Shown here: positions 7,062 through 15,200 of the stretch, in pieces
How the letters are laid out: each line of letters begins with the position of its first letter
Numbering within the stretch: the first letter of the stretch is position 1
Assembly: GCA_027619145.1 (NCBI GenBank)
Contig: JAQCGA010000012.1
Span: 1-18,914 of the forward strand
Source of the DNA: a bacterium
GTDB lineage: Bacteria > Latescibacterota > UBA2968 > GCA-2709665
Length of the DNA stretch: 18,914 nucleotides
Direction of reading: 5' to 3'
Translations under genes and position numbers: made by a program
Notes under the pieces: generated by a model
The model's input: only the letters and a program-made list of their open reading frames with translations
What the model was told of the DNA's origin: nothing
Database searches by the model: none

Positions 7062-8845
7062 GGGGTTTGCTTTCTGATTCGGGCCGGAGGAACGATGCCC
7101 GTGATGCCGCTATCCAGGGGTTTTGTGAGGCGTTCGACGGTGACGTAATAGGCACCGCAGGCTTCGCCTTCTGAGTTGATGAACCAGGCTTCGAGATGGG
7201 TTTCGCCAGTGCGTTCCAGGGAGAGGTTGAAGGTGATTTCACGGTTGCCGGAATGGACGTTGCAGGTGTATTCGAGATCGAAGAGTTTGAGTTGTGCGCA
7301 CACGGGTTCGATGGTGCGGCATTCGGGTATTTTGCCCTGATAGGGAGCGATCTGGCTGGCTTCTTCCGGGGTAAGGGCGGCTTCGATGGGGAGGTCCAGT
7401 TCTTCGGGCCAGCGGCGCAGGGAGAAGCGGTAGGTGCCAGGGTGCGTAATTTCGACGGCCCAGCGCCCGGTGCTTTTCTGGGCTTCTACGATGTGACCCT
7501 GGTTCCAGGCGACATCGCCCATCACATCCATTGAATTGAGGCGGGTAGGGTTTTCTGCATCGTGGCCGAGGGCGATGGGGCAGTAGTGGTCGAAGTTGGG
7601 TGAGATCTCATCCCACCAGCGTTCGTGGGCTTCGCGGAGATGAGAGACGACCTCCGGGTGTTCGGCAGATACGTCGAGGCGCTGTTCGGGGTCGCTCTTG
7701 ATGTCGTAGAGTTCGGCTCCAGCTATGAGACGCCACTGACGGGTGAGGACGGCACTGGTCCATTTTTCGGGCGGGTTCGTATTCTGGCGATACTGGAGGA
7801 AGTGGACGCGGTCGCCGGAGAGTTGTGTTTGTTCGCCTCGAAGAAGAGGACCGAGGCTGGTTCCGTCGAAGGCGAGATCCGGAGCATTCAGGTTGCACAG
7901 GTCGATGAGGGTGGGGAGGACATCGATGTGGAGGGAGAGTTCGTTGATATCGCGATCTCCAGTAAGACCGGCGGCGGGCCATTGAAGGAAGAAGGGAGCC
8001 CGGTGTCCGCCGTCGTAATAGGAGGCTTTTTTGCCGCGCATGCCCGCGTTGTAGCCGCGTGTGAGAAACCCGTTTTTGTCCAGGGTGCAGCCGCCGGAAC
8101 TGCCATTGTCGGTCATGAAGATGAGGAGGGTGTTCTCTTCGATGTTGAGTTCCTGGAGCTTGTTTCGCAGGTGGCCAAAGTTTTCGTCAATGTTTTCAAT
8201 CATGCCGTAGAAGGCGGGTTCGGGGATGTCCGGATTGTTTTTGTACGGTTCTTTGTATTTGTCTGCGACGAGGTAGGGCGAGTGTGGGGCGTTGGTGGAG
8301 ATGAAGGCAAAGAAGGGTTCCCCATTGCAGGAGGCAATGAATTTTTCGGCTTCTTCGAACCAGATGTCCGTGCAGTAGCCGGTGTGGGCCACGGGTGTAC
8401 CGTTGTGAAAATAGGTGTCGTTGAAGTAATTATTGCCCCAGAAGTCCGGGGTCTGGCCTACGCCACCGCCTTTGTGGGCAACGACGGTTTGAAAGCCACG
8501 ATCCTGGGGTCGGTAAGGGTAGTTGTCGCCCAGATGCCATTTTCCAAAGTAGCCAGTGTGGTAGCCGTTTTGCGTGAAGATGTCGCCCAGGGTGGTTTCG
8601 TCTTGGCGGAGGATGGAGCGGCCCCAGCAGGTTGCCCAGGCCCCGTTGCGCACAGGGCGATGTCCGGTCATGAGTGCGCCGCGTGTGGGGGTGCAGAGGG
8701 GCGACACGTGGAAATCCGTGAGGCGAACGGCTTCGTTGTGGAAGCGGTCGATGCTGGGGGTGCGTAGCCAGGGGTTGCCAGTACAGCCCAGATCCGCGTA
8801 GCCCTGGTCGTCTGTGAGGACGAAGATGACGTTGGGTTTTGCCAT
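7058..8845 (-). CDS. Arylsulfatase-family sulfatase, formylglycine type, without signal peptide
   Basis: This 595-residue S1-type sulfatase hydrolyses sulfate esters using a formylglycine made from a Cys. Seen are the N-terminal calcium-binding aspartates D12 and D13 (LTDDQGYADLG), the modification motif C51-T-P-T-R55 followed by GALMTGH, GKWHLGD (K102, H104), NAPHSP (H188) and TDNGSSGG (D246, N247). After the catalytic domain comes a beta-rich extension of about 140 residues (from about 455), seen in many environmental sulfatases. The protein starts directly at MAKPNVIFVL with no signal peptide, so it should act in the cytoplasm on an imported or processed substrate. It overlaps the amidohydrolase gene by 4 bases. 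No maturation enzyme gene (FGE or anSME) is in the window. Confidence 0.92.
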   Translation of the reverse strand: MAKPNVIFVLTDDQGYADLGCTGNPWLRTPSIDRFHNEAVRLTDFHVSPLCTPTRGALMTGHRPVRNGAWATCWGRSILRQDETTLGDIFTQNGYHTGYFGKWHLGDNYPYRPQDRGFQTVVAHKGGGVGQTPDFWGNNYFNDTYFHNGTPVAHTGYCTDIWFEEAEKFIASCNGEPFFAFISTNAPHSPYLVADKYKEPYKNNPDIPEPAFYGMIENIDENFGHLRNKLQELNIEENTLLIFMTDNGSSGGCTLDKNGFLTRGYNAGMRGKKASYYDGGHRAPFFLQWPAAGLTGDRDINELSLHIDVLPTLIDLCNLNAPDLAFDGTSLGPLLRGEQTQLSGDRVHFLQYRQNTNPPEKWTSAVLTRQWRLIAGAELYDIKSDPEQRLDVSAEHPEVVSHLREAHERWWDEISPNFDHYCPIALGHDAENPTRLNSMDVMGDVAWNQGHIVEAQKSTGRWAVEITHPGTYRFSLRRWPEELDLPIEAALTPEEASQIAPYQGKIPECRTIEPVCAQLKLFDLEYTCNVHSGNREITFNLSLERTGETHLEAWFINSEGEACGAYYVTVERLTKPLDSGITGIVPPARIRKQTP

Positions 8846-8860
8846 TGTGCGTACCGAGAA

Positions 8861-9892
8861 TTATGCCGATAGAGCGTTGACAATGCGGGAGAGGATTTCA
8901 TTCTGGCTGCCGGCCTTTTCTTTGTCTTCTTTGAACTGGTCCCACAGGCCGGGGTTCTGGACGATGACGAGACCGAGTGAAGGGCAGACCCAGGTGTGCT
9001 TGGCGCCCGCGCCCGAGGCGGCAAAAGAATTACGTGGGACGTCCGGCCATTGTTTTCCGTGGTCGTTTACCCAGAAGCCATGGCCGTACTTCCAGTTTTC
9101 TTCAGGTTCGTTTTTCAAGATAAAGGGGTTGGTGATGGTGGCTTCTTTCAGGTATGATTCGGGGATAATTTGTGTGCCGTTCCAGTTTCCGTAGTTGAGC
9201 CAGAGGTGGCCGGCGCGAAGAAGGTCGTGGGCGGTGGCCTGGATTTGAAGGTAGTATCCGAAGGTGTTGAGTTTGGCTTTGGGCTGGAGTTTGAAATTGG
9301 AATAGTGGTAGTCCCAGGACGCGCCGATGGGGTTTCGGATTTTGTCTTCGAGGAGTTTGCCACACCCTGGCAGATTGGTGGGATCTGTTGGGTCGTAGAG
9401 ATTGTAGAGAGTGGCCAGGGCGTGGGTGAGGATGTTCATGCCGTAGGTCTGGTAGTGGAAGACTTTGCCGGGTTCTTCGCCGGGTTTCATGTAGCCGGAA
9501 ACATTGCAGATGAGCTGGCGGAAGGTGATGTTTCGGTCTTTTTCAAAGGTGTATCGGCCGGGTTTGGGGCCTTCGTCTTCGGATACGTCTATCATGTCGG
9601 GGTAGTGGTCCACAACTTTTTCATCGGGACTGGTGAGCTTGCCTTCTGCCACAGCGATGCCCAGGAGAGAGGAGTAAAAAGACTTGGCGGCGGAGGCCTG
9701 GCGCTGTTGCTGGTGTGCTTCTACCCCCTGACGCCATTCGGCGATGAGATAGCCGTTGCGGGCAATGGCAACCTGGTAGGATTTATCATTGGCGATTTCC
9801 TGGAGCCAGGTTTTGACGGTAGTGAGTTTCTGGATGTTGAAACCGAGGTCTTCGGGCGGTTTCTGTTCCCAGGTTTGTTTGGGGAAGGTCAT
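8861..9892 (-). CDS. Serine hydrolase, class C beta-lactamase/esterase family
   Basis: This 343-residue protein belongs to the beta-lactamase-related penicillin-binding/esterase family (Pfam Beta-lactamase type). The catalytic S-x-x-K is S67-A-A-K70 within SAAKSFYSSLLG. The downstream FHYQTYGMNIL segment holds the tyrosine expected for the Y-x-N element, and SGAGAKHTWVCPSLGLVIV corresponds to the third box. No signal peptide is present, so it is probably a cytoplasmic esterase or amidase rather than a periplasmic lactamase. Fifteen bases separate it from the sulfatase start. The sequence before its ATG has no strong Shine-Dalgarno, and a 22-codon reading frame overlaps the ATG, so translational coupling is possible. 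The substrate is unknown. Confidence 0.85.
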   Translation of the reverse strand: MTFPKQTWEQKPPEDLGFNIQKLTTVKTWLQEIANDKSYQVAIARNGYLIAEWRQGVEAHQQQRQASAAKSFYSSLLGIAVAEGKLTSPDEKVVDHYPDMIDVSEDEGPKPGRYTFEKDRNITFRQLICNVSGYMKPGEEPGKVFHYQTYGMNILTHALATLYNLYDPTDPTNLPGCGKLLEDKIRNPIGASWDYHYSNFKLQPKAKLNTFGYYLQIQATAHDLLRAGHLWLNYGNWNGTQIIPESYLKEATITNPFILKNEPEENWKYGHGFWVNDHGKQWPDVPRNSFAASGAGAKHTWVCPSLGLVIVQNPGLWDQFKEDKEKAGSQNEILSRIVNALSA

Positions 9893-9957
9893 TGGAGGGT
9901 CTCTGTGGAGATGGATGAATAGTCAGCGCGGCTATCGATAATTTCGTGGGTGGGCAT
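9889..9957 (-). CDS. Possible 22-residue coupling micro-ORF
   Basis: This short frame starts at an ATG that overlaps the HepT stop as TGATG, and it ends in a TGA that overlaps the serine hydrolase ATG as ATGA. It begins [13 protein letters not shown]. It has no recognisable domain and no ribosome binding site of its own beyond the end of the HepT gene. It could couple translation between the two genes, be a remnant of a third small toxin-antitoxin component, or be a chance open frame. It is listed because both junctions are exact overlaps and the serine hydrolase lacks a good ribosome binding site. Confidence 0.25.
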   Translation of the reverse strand: MPTHEIIDSRADYSSISTETLQ

Positions 9958-10301
9958 CAGGAGTTCTCTTCGTTCAGGATCTGTGTTAACATTCGGAGCA
10001 GTGGCGGCAGGTCTTCTGTAAGGGTATCCCAGACGCGATCCAGGTTGATATCGAAGTAGCCATGAATCAAGCGGTTTCGCATGCCTACAATCTGCGCCCA
10101 GGGAATTTGAGGGTACAAATGTTGCGTCTCGGCGCTCACCTTTACCGCTGCTTCCCCAATAATTTCAATGCTTTTGACCAGCGAAAGGGTCAGCATTCGG
10201 TCCCGGTCGAGATCCTGACGCGTTCGTCTCCTGGCAAAAGACAGCGCTTCCTGGGCGGAGTCCCGCATATGTTGAAGACGAATCCGTTCATCATTCTGCA
10301 T
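9957..10301 (-). CDS. hepT: HepT-like HEPN-domain RNase toxin (DUF86)
   Basis: This 114-residue all-alpha HEPN protein is the toxin partner of MntA. It carries the R-x4-H-x-Y active-site motif (R75-N-R-L-I-H80-G-Y82) that defines HepT RNases, and the SIEIIGEAA helix typical of DUF86. It overlaps the antitoxin gene by 11 bases, so the two are translationally coupled. In characterised pairs MntA adds AMP to the tyrosine of this motif and silences the toxin. Y82 is intact here, so the module looks functional. It lies inside the leftward catabolic gene run. Confidence 0.92.
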   Translation of the reverse strand: MQNDERIRLQHMRDSAQEALSFARRRTRQDLDRDRMLTLSLVKSIEIIGEAAVKVSAETQHLYPQIPWAQIVGMRNRLIHGYFDINLDRVWDTLTEDLPPLLRMLTQILNEENS

Positions 10302-10590
10302 AGTGTATCTCTGCCTGACGAATCACATCGTCGCGAAAATAATGACTGAGATCCTGCGGCGTTCTCAAGTCAACCTTTCGGCCCAGAATTTCGCTCAATT
10401 CCAGTTCGATCCCGGCCATGCCAATAAGCCCTATCCGCGCATCGGGTGCAAATTCTACAAGTACATCCACATCACTGTCCGGGCCGAAGTTCTCCCGAAG
10501 AACGGAACCGAAGAAGGCGAGCTTGCGTATGCGGTGACGACGGCAGAATTTCGCGATTTGTTCCCGGGGTAGTTTCACGCTCTGGTTCAC
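10291..10590 (-). CDS. mntA: MntA-like minimal nucleotidyltransferase antitoxin
   Basis: This 99-residue nucleotidyltransferase belongs to the pol-beta superfamily. It has the signature G28-S29 followed by D40-x-D42 ([22 protein letters not shown] region), which binds metal and nucleotide. The start is a GTG at 10590, chosen because GGAGG lies exactly 5 bases upstream and the family N-terminus fits. It directly precedes and overlaps hepT, the usual antitoxin-first order. It neutralises HepT by AMPylation in studied systems. Seventy-three bases separate it from the upstream mandelate racemase family gene. Confidence 0.92.
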   Translation of the reverse strand: MNQSVKLPREQIAKFCRRHRIRKLAFFGSVLRENFGPDSDVDVLVEFAPDARIGLIGMAGIELELSEILGRKVDLRTPQDLSHYFRDDVIRQAEIHYAE

Positions 10591-10595
10591 TTCTG

Positions 10596-10600
10596 CCTCC
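10596..10600 (-). promoter_or_regulatory. Ribosome binding site fixing the mntA GTG start
   Basis: GGAGG on the minus strand sits 5 bases before GTG at 10590. No in-frame ATG nearby gives a complete nucleotidyltransferase fold with comparable spacing. Confidence 0.8.
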
Positions 10601-10663
10601 TCTATGAAGTGGCAATCGGTTTATGATGGTAAGGGTCAAAAATCTCCGTCCTTTCATGCTCGT

Positions 10664-11800
10664 TCAAAGTGGGTGATTGATGACAAATCCACCTTCTTCT
10701 TTTACCCTCCGTTCCACCATATCCGGTTCCACGTCGAACCCGGCACCGGGCAGATCGGGAACGATGAGTTTGCTGTCGCGCATTTCCCAGCCGTCCAGAA
10801 TGAGGCCCTGCAGGTCTACGGGGCAGGCTTCCAGGAGGGTGTAGTGGGGAACGGAGGCGGCGAAGTGGGCGTGGGGGTAGTGTTCTACGGTGCTGCCCCA
10901 GGTGTGTGGGCCACATTGCGCACCCCAGGGTTCGATGCGGTCGGCGGCGGCTTTCCACCAGGTGAGGCCTTTGAAGCGGAAGTCCTGTTGCACAACGTCA
11001 ATCCAGCCGTTTTCAACCAGGTCGAAGAAGTAAGGCGGGGGCGCGTATTCGCCGTCTGCAACGAGGGTGTTATACCCTTTTTCGGTGATGAATTCTTTGA
11101 AGTCACGGTTGAGGGCCGGGTCTTCGGCAAAAGGCTCTTCGAACCAGTAGATGTTGGCGTCTGCACAGCGTTCGAGGATCTCTTTGGCGGTGTTGAGGGT
11201 ATTGCCCATGTTGGCGTCGATGAGGATTTTGGCATGTTCTCCAGCGGCTTCGCGCACGGCGTGGATGACCTGTACATCTCGATCCAGGCCTTTGCGAATG
11301 GGCATCCAGCGGGCACCGCGGCCAATTTTGATTTTAAAGTTGGCATATCCGTAGGCCTGGCCGGTGCGGACTTCCTGGTGGAAAATATCGGGGACTTCGT
11401 CGTCGGAGGCGTCCAAATCGTCAATGTAGATGGATCCGTCGTAGACTTCCACTTCGCGGCTTCCTCGGGCACCCAGGAGTTGATAGAGGGGCAGTCCGGC
11501 GCATTTTGCGGCGAGGTCCCATAGGGGGAGGTCGATGATTTGACCGAGATCGTTGGAGCCGTGAGGGAGTTCGAAGAGGTCGGAGGGATGTTTTCCCAGG
11601 AGCTGCTGGGCTTCTTCTTGCGTGATGCGGGCCCAACCCACACCCACGGCACCGCCCCGGGTGTGGACGCGGAGGATGGTGTCTGTGGTATTGTCTCCGT
11701 GGTTGCCAATGCGGGCATTGTTGCCAATGACGCGAGGGCGTTTGCCGGGCAGGATGACTTTTTCGATGCGGACGATGGGGTCGGAGAAGGCGCTGGACAT
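10664..11800 (-). CDS. Mandelate racemase/muconate lactonizing enzyme family protein (enolase superfamily)
   Basis: This 378-residue enolase-superfamily enzyme abstracts a proton alpha to a carboxylate, typically dehydrating or epimerising a sugar acid or similar compound. Seen are the base motif K156-x-K158 (FKIKIG), metal ligands D195 (LIDANMGN), E221 (WFEEPF) and D249/E251 (VADGE), then D273 (VVQQD) and the second base H299 in CGPHTWGS, paired as in the mandelate racemase subgroup. GGGGAG precedes the ATG by 8 bases and a sigma-70-like promoter lies just upstream, so it is probably the first gene of the leftward operon. The substrate is unknown; sugar-acid dehydratases share this active-site arrangement. 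Confidence 0.92.
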   Translation of the reverse strand: MSSAFSDPIVRIEKVILPGKRPRVIGNNARIGNHGDNTTDTILRVHTRGGAVGVGWARITQEEAQQLLGKHPSDLFELPHGSNDLGQIIDLPLWDLAAKCAGLPLYQLLGARGSREVEVYDGSIYIDDLDASDDEVPDIFHQEVRTGQAYGYANFKIKIGRGARWMPIRKGLDRDVQVIHAVREAAGEHAKILIDANMGNTLNTAKEILERCADANIYWFEEPFAEDPALNRDFKEFITEKGYNTLVADGEYAPPPYFFDLVENGWIDVVQQDFRFKGLTWWKAAADRIEPWGAQCGPHTWGSTVEHYPHAHFAASVPHYTLLEACPVDLQGLILDGWEMRDSKLIVPDLPGAGFDVEPDMVERRVKEEGGFVINHPL

Positions 11801-11835
11801 GGAAAAATCTCCCCTGGAATGTGGATGGATTGTAC

Positions 11836-11864
11836 AAGGTAGTACGGGGGATTGCGGTTGTCAA
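11836..11864 (-). promoter_or_regulatory. Sigma-70-like promoter for the leftward operon
   Basis: On the minus strand TTGACA (11859-11864) is followed after 17 bases by TACCTT (11836-11841), 35 bases before the ATG at 11800. The -35 box is perfect and the spacing ideal. The -10 box is weak (3 of 6). Confidence 0.45.
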
Positions 11865-11946
11865 CGGTTTAACGGGAAGGCGGGCGACGGAGGACGGTAT
11901 TCGGTGGATAGATACGCTGGGGGGATTCCTTGTTTTGGGATAAAAG

Positions 11947-11988
11947 AATTGGAAATTATCAATTATCAGTTGTCAATTGTCAATTTTG
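11947..11988. repeat. Six-unit heptamer tandem repeat (AATTATC type), copy 2
   Basis: Six 7-base units read aattgga, aattatc, aattatc, agttgtc, aattgtc and aattttg. This is the same heptamer, unit count and strand as the array at 2553-2594, which lies at the far end of the same gene cluster. Confidence 0.8.
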
Positions 11989-12037
11989 AGAAGATCGAGC
12001 GGCGTGTTTCGGGAGGGGATGTGTGAGGAAAAATACC

Positions 12038-12066
12038 TTGACGGAATCCGCAAGATATAGTATTTT
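12038..12066 (+). promoter_or_regulatory. Promoter candidate for smc
   Basis: TTGACG (12038-12043) and TATTTT (12061-12066) are separated by 17 bases. The site lies about 170 bases before the smc start, which would give a long, pyrimidine-rich leader. Confidence 0.35.
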
Positions 12067-12224
12067 TTAGAAACTCGGGTTGATTTCATACAACCTGTTG
12101 CGTTTCAAGGATTTCCCCTCTCTTTCCCCTCTTTTCTCTCCCTGTTTATCCTTTGATTTCGACCGGGGCGTCCGGCAGTTGACTTTGGGTCTTGCCGGGC
12201 TCTGGATTGTGGTGTTTCTGTTTC

Positions 12225-12232
12225 GGGAGGAG
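12225..12232 (+). promoter_or_regulatory. Ribosome binding site fixing the smc TTG start
   Basis: GGGAGGAG ends 5 bases before TTG at 12238. Translation from TTG gives the standard SMC N-terminus (xLxxLxxxGFKSFA), and no in-frame ATG lies between this point and the Walker A motif. Confidence 0.8.
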
Positions 12233-12237
12233 TTCTC

Positions 12238-15200
12238 TTGCACCTTTCTCGCCTCACGGCATTCGGATTTAAATCGTTCGCACAAAAGCTGGATTTGTCG
12301 CTCCAGAAGGGCATTATTTGCGTGGTTGGGCCCAATGGATGCGGAAAGTCCAATGTGGTAGATGCGCTGCGCTGGGCGCTGGGTGAACAGCGGGCACGTT
12401 CGTTGCGTAGCAACAATATGGAAGACGTGATTTTTGCGGGTTCACGGACTCGCAAGCCGCTGGGAATGGCCGAGGTGTCTGTGACCATTGACAATTCGGA
12501 CCGAATTTTGCCGGTGGACTATACAGAGGTGACGATTACGCGCCGGTTGTTTCGGTCCGGTGAGAGCGATTATTTGCTGAATAAGGTTCCCTGCCGGTTG
12601 AAGGATATCCACGATTTGTTGATGGATACGGGTTTGGGTGCACACGCGTACTCTGTGATTGAGCAGGGGATGGTGGATGAGATTATCAGTGACAAGCCGG
12701 AGGAGCGGCGTCGGTTGTTTGAAGAGGCAGCGGGGGTAACGCGGTACAAGGTACGTCGGCGGTCTGCGTGGAACAAGTTGCAGTCTATTCAGCTGGATTT
12801 GCAGCGGATTGACGATATTATTGGCGAAGTGGAACGGCAGGTGACTTCGCTGGCGCGGCAGGAGCGTAAGGCGCGGCTGTACAAGCAGCTTTCGGATCAG
12901 TTGCAAGATATTGAGATTCAGCTTGCGCGGTACCGGTATTTTGAAATGTCTGACCGGGCTCGTCCGATGCTGGAAGAGATGAAATTTTTGCAGGAAGACC
13001 TTGAGGTGGGTTCGTCGGATATTTCTTTGCTGGAAGCGCGGCTGGAGGAAATGCGCACGGAACTCACGGTGCAGGATCAGGCTCTTGCAACGGCCAATGC
13101 CGAGGTGAGCCGACATGTGGAAGCGGTGCACCGAAAAGACCGGGAGATTCTGGTGGCGCGGGAAGAGGCGCGTAGCATTGAGGGGTTCCTGGAGCGGGCA
13201 ACACGGCAGCAGGAGGAGATGGCAGAACGCAGGCAGGAAGCGCACGATGGCCAGGAGGTTGCTGAGCAGACGCGGACGCAGGTGGTTGTGTCTCTGGAAC
13301 AGGCTGAGGCCGCACTGGGCGAAGAGACGGAATCACTGGAATCGCTTACAGAAGATTTGGAAGCGCGCCGGGAACAGGCAGATGAGCAGAAATCTTTGTT
13401 GATTGCCACGATGCGCGAGAGCAGTGAGAAGGGGGGCCGACAGGAGCGGGGTCGGGCAGAGATTGAAGGACTGGCCCATCGGCGCAATCGCCTGGAAGAA
13501 GACGTGGCGCGTGTACAGGCGCGCAAACAGGAGGCGGACGAGGCGGGGTCTGAAGCGGCCCGGGAAGTGGAAACACTGGAACGTGAGGTAGAAGAGCGTT
13601 CGGTACAGCGCGGTGCGTCTATTGAGGAACGGTCCCGGCTGCAAGCGCAGCAAGAGGAACTGGTTGAAAAGCGGAATCAGTTGCGGGCCGGGCACGAGGC
13701 GGATGGGGCGCGGTTGACGATGTTGCAGCGGCTGCGCGAGGGATTTGAAGGGTATTCTCGTGGGGTGCGGGCGCTGGCGGTGGACTCGCCGTTTGCGGAT
13801 CGAATTCGGGGTGTGGTGGCGGATTCGATTGATGTGGATTCGACATATACGGCGGCGGTTGAGGCTGCATTGGGGCGGGCGTTGGAATGTTTGCTGGTGG
13901 ACGGTACACCGGAAGCTGTGGAAGCGATGGCGTATTTGCGTTCCGGTTCGCACGGGTCTGCGGCATTTCTGCCGTTGGAGTGGGTGGCCTATGAAGGTGG
14001 CACCTCCTGGACGCTGCCCGAAGGCGAAGGCGTGCTGGGGTGTGCGTCTGATTTGGTGCGAGGGGAGCGCGCGCCGGTACATATGCTGCTTCGGAATACG
14101 CTGGTGGTGTCCAGTGTAGATGTGGCGATTGCACAGATGGCGCGGATGCGTGCTGTGGGTGTGGATATTGTGACGCTCAGCGGCGAAGTGTTTGCGGCAG
14201 ATGGTACGGTGTACGGGGGTGCGGCTGCGGGTGAGGGAACGGGGCTGATTGGGCGGGCGCAGGAGGTAGAGGCACTGGAAAAAAGGTTGGCCGCCGGGCA
14301 GGCAGAGTTGGAGGCGCTGGACGGCGAGATCCGGAAGACAGCAGAGGTGCTGGCCGAACAGGTCCGGCAGATTGAAGCGGCAGAAGGTGCATTGGCGAGT
14401 TTGCGTAACCGGCTGGCGGGTCTGCAGCGGGACCGACAAAACGCGCAGGCCGAGATAGAGCGGCAGACCCGCGCTGCAATTGAGCTGAACGAGGAAGCGC
14501 AGCGGCTGAAGGAGCGCGAAGCGGAGTTGAAAGTTTCTCTGGAAGCTGTGGAAGCGGAAATGGCGACACTGGAAGCCAGGCGTACCGGGTTGGAGGAAGA
14601 AGCTCGCGTGGCAGATGAGGCACTGCGCGAACAGGAGCTTCAGCGCAGGACACGCCAGGATGCGGTGACCGCGCGGCGAGAAGAGATTGTGTCTCTGAAG
14701 GCGCGGTCCGAAGGATTGGTCCAGGAAGCACAGCGGTTGGCACAGGGGCAGGTGGAACTGGCGAGGCAGATGGAGCGGTTGGCCGAAGAGTGCGCGACGA
14801 GTGAGAAACGCAAGACGCAGTTGACTGAAGTTGTTGAAGCTGCCTCTGGAGAGCTGGGCGAGCTGCACAGGGTTCAAGCAGAATTGGAGAAAAAACGAGA
14901 TACCCAGGCGCAGCATCAGCAGGAGTTGATGACAAATACGCGCAAAGTGGAAGATGAATTGCGCGAGAAGAACCGGCGGGTGAACCAGAACCGAGAGCGG
15001 CTGAATAAGTTGCAGGTGGAGATGGCTGAGTTGAAGACTCGTGCGGAAGGACTCCAGGAACGGATGCAGCAGGAGTATGAGCTGGACCTGAAGGAAGCGG
15101 GACGGTTGGAAGATTCGGAGTTCAATGCAGATATTACATCCAAGCGGGTGATTGAGATTCAGGACCGGCTCCGGCGAATGGGTTCGGTAAACCTGGCGGC

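Larger units (their letters stand above)
11801..12237. other. Divergent intergenic region between the catabolic operon and smc
   Basis: No gene is supported in this 437-base stretch. It holds a leftward promoter candidate (11836-11864), a heptamer repeat (11947-11988), a rightward promoter candidate (12038-12066), a pyrimidine-rich tract around 12115-12150 and the smc ribosome binding site. Open frames crossing it overlap known genes in the wrong frame and have no family resemblance. Confidence 0.6.

Noticed and set aside
5953..7242. 429-codon minus-strand frame rich in Arg, His and Pro
   Set aside because: It lies in another frame over the amidohydrolase gene, which has full motif support. 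The composition is that of a shadow frame.
12080..12361. Small plus-strand gene before smc
   Set aside because: It overlaps the smc start in another frame, has no ribosome binding site, and its C-terminal half is out-of-frame smc sequence.
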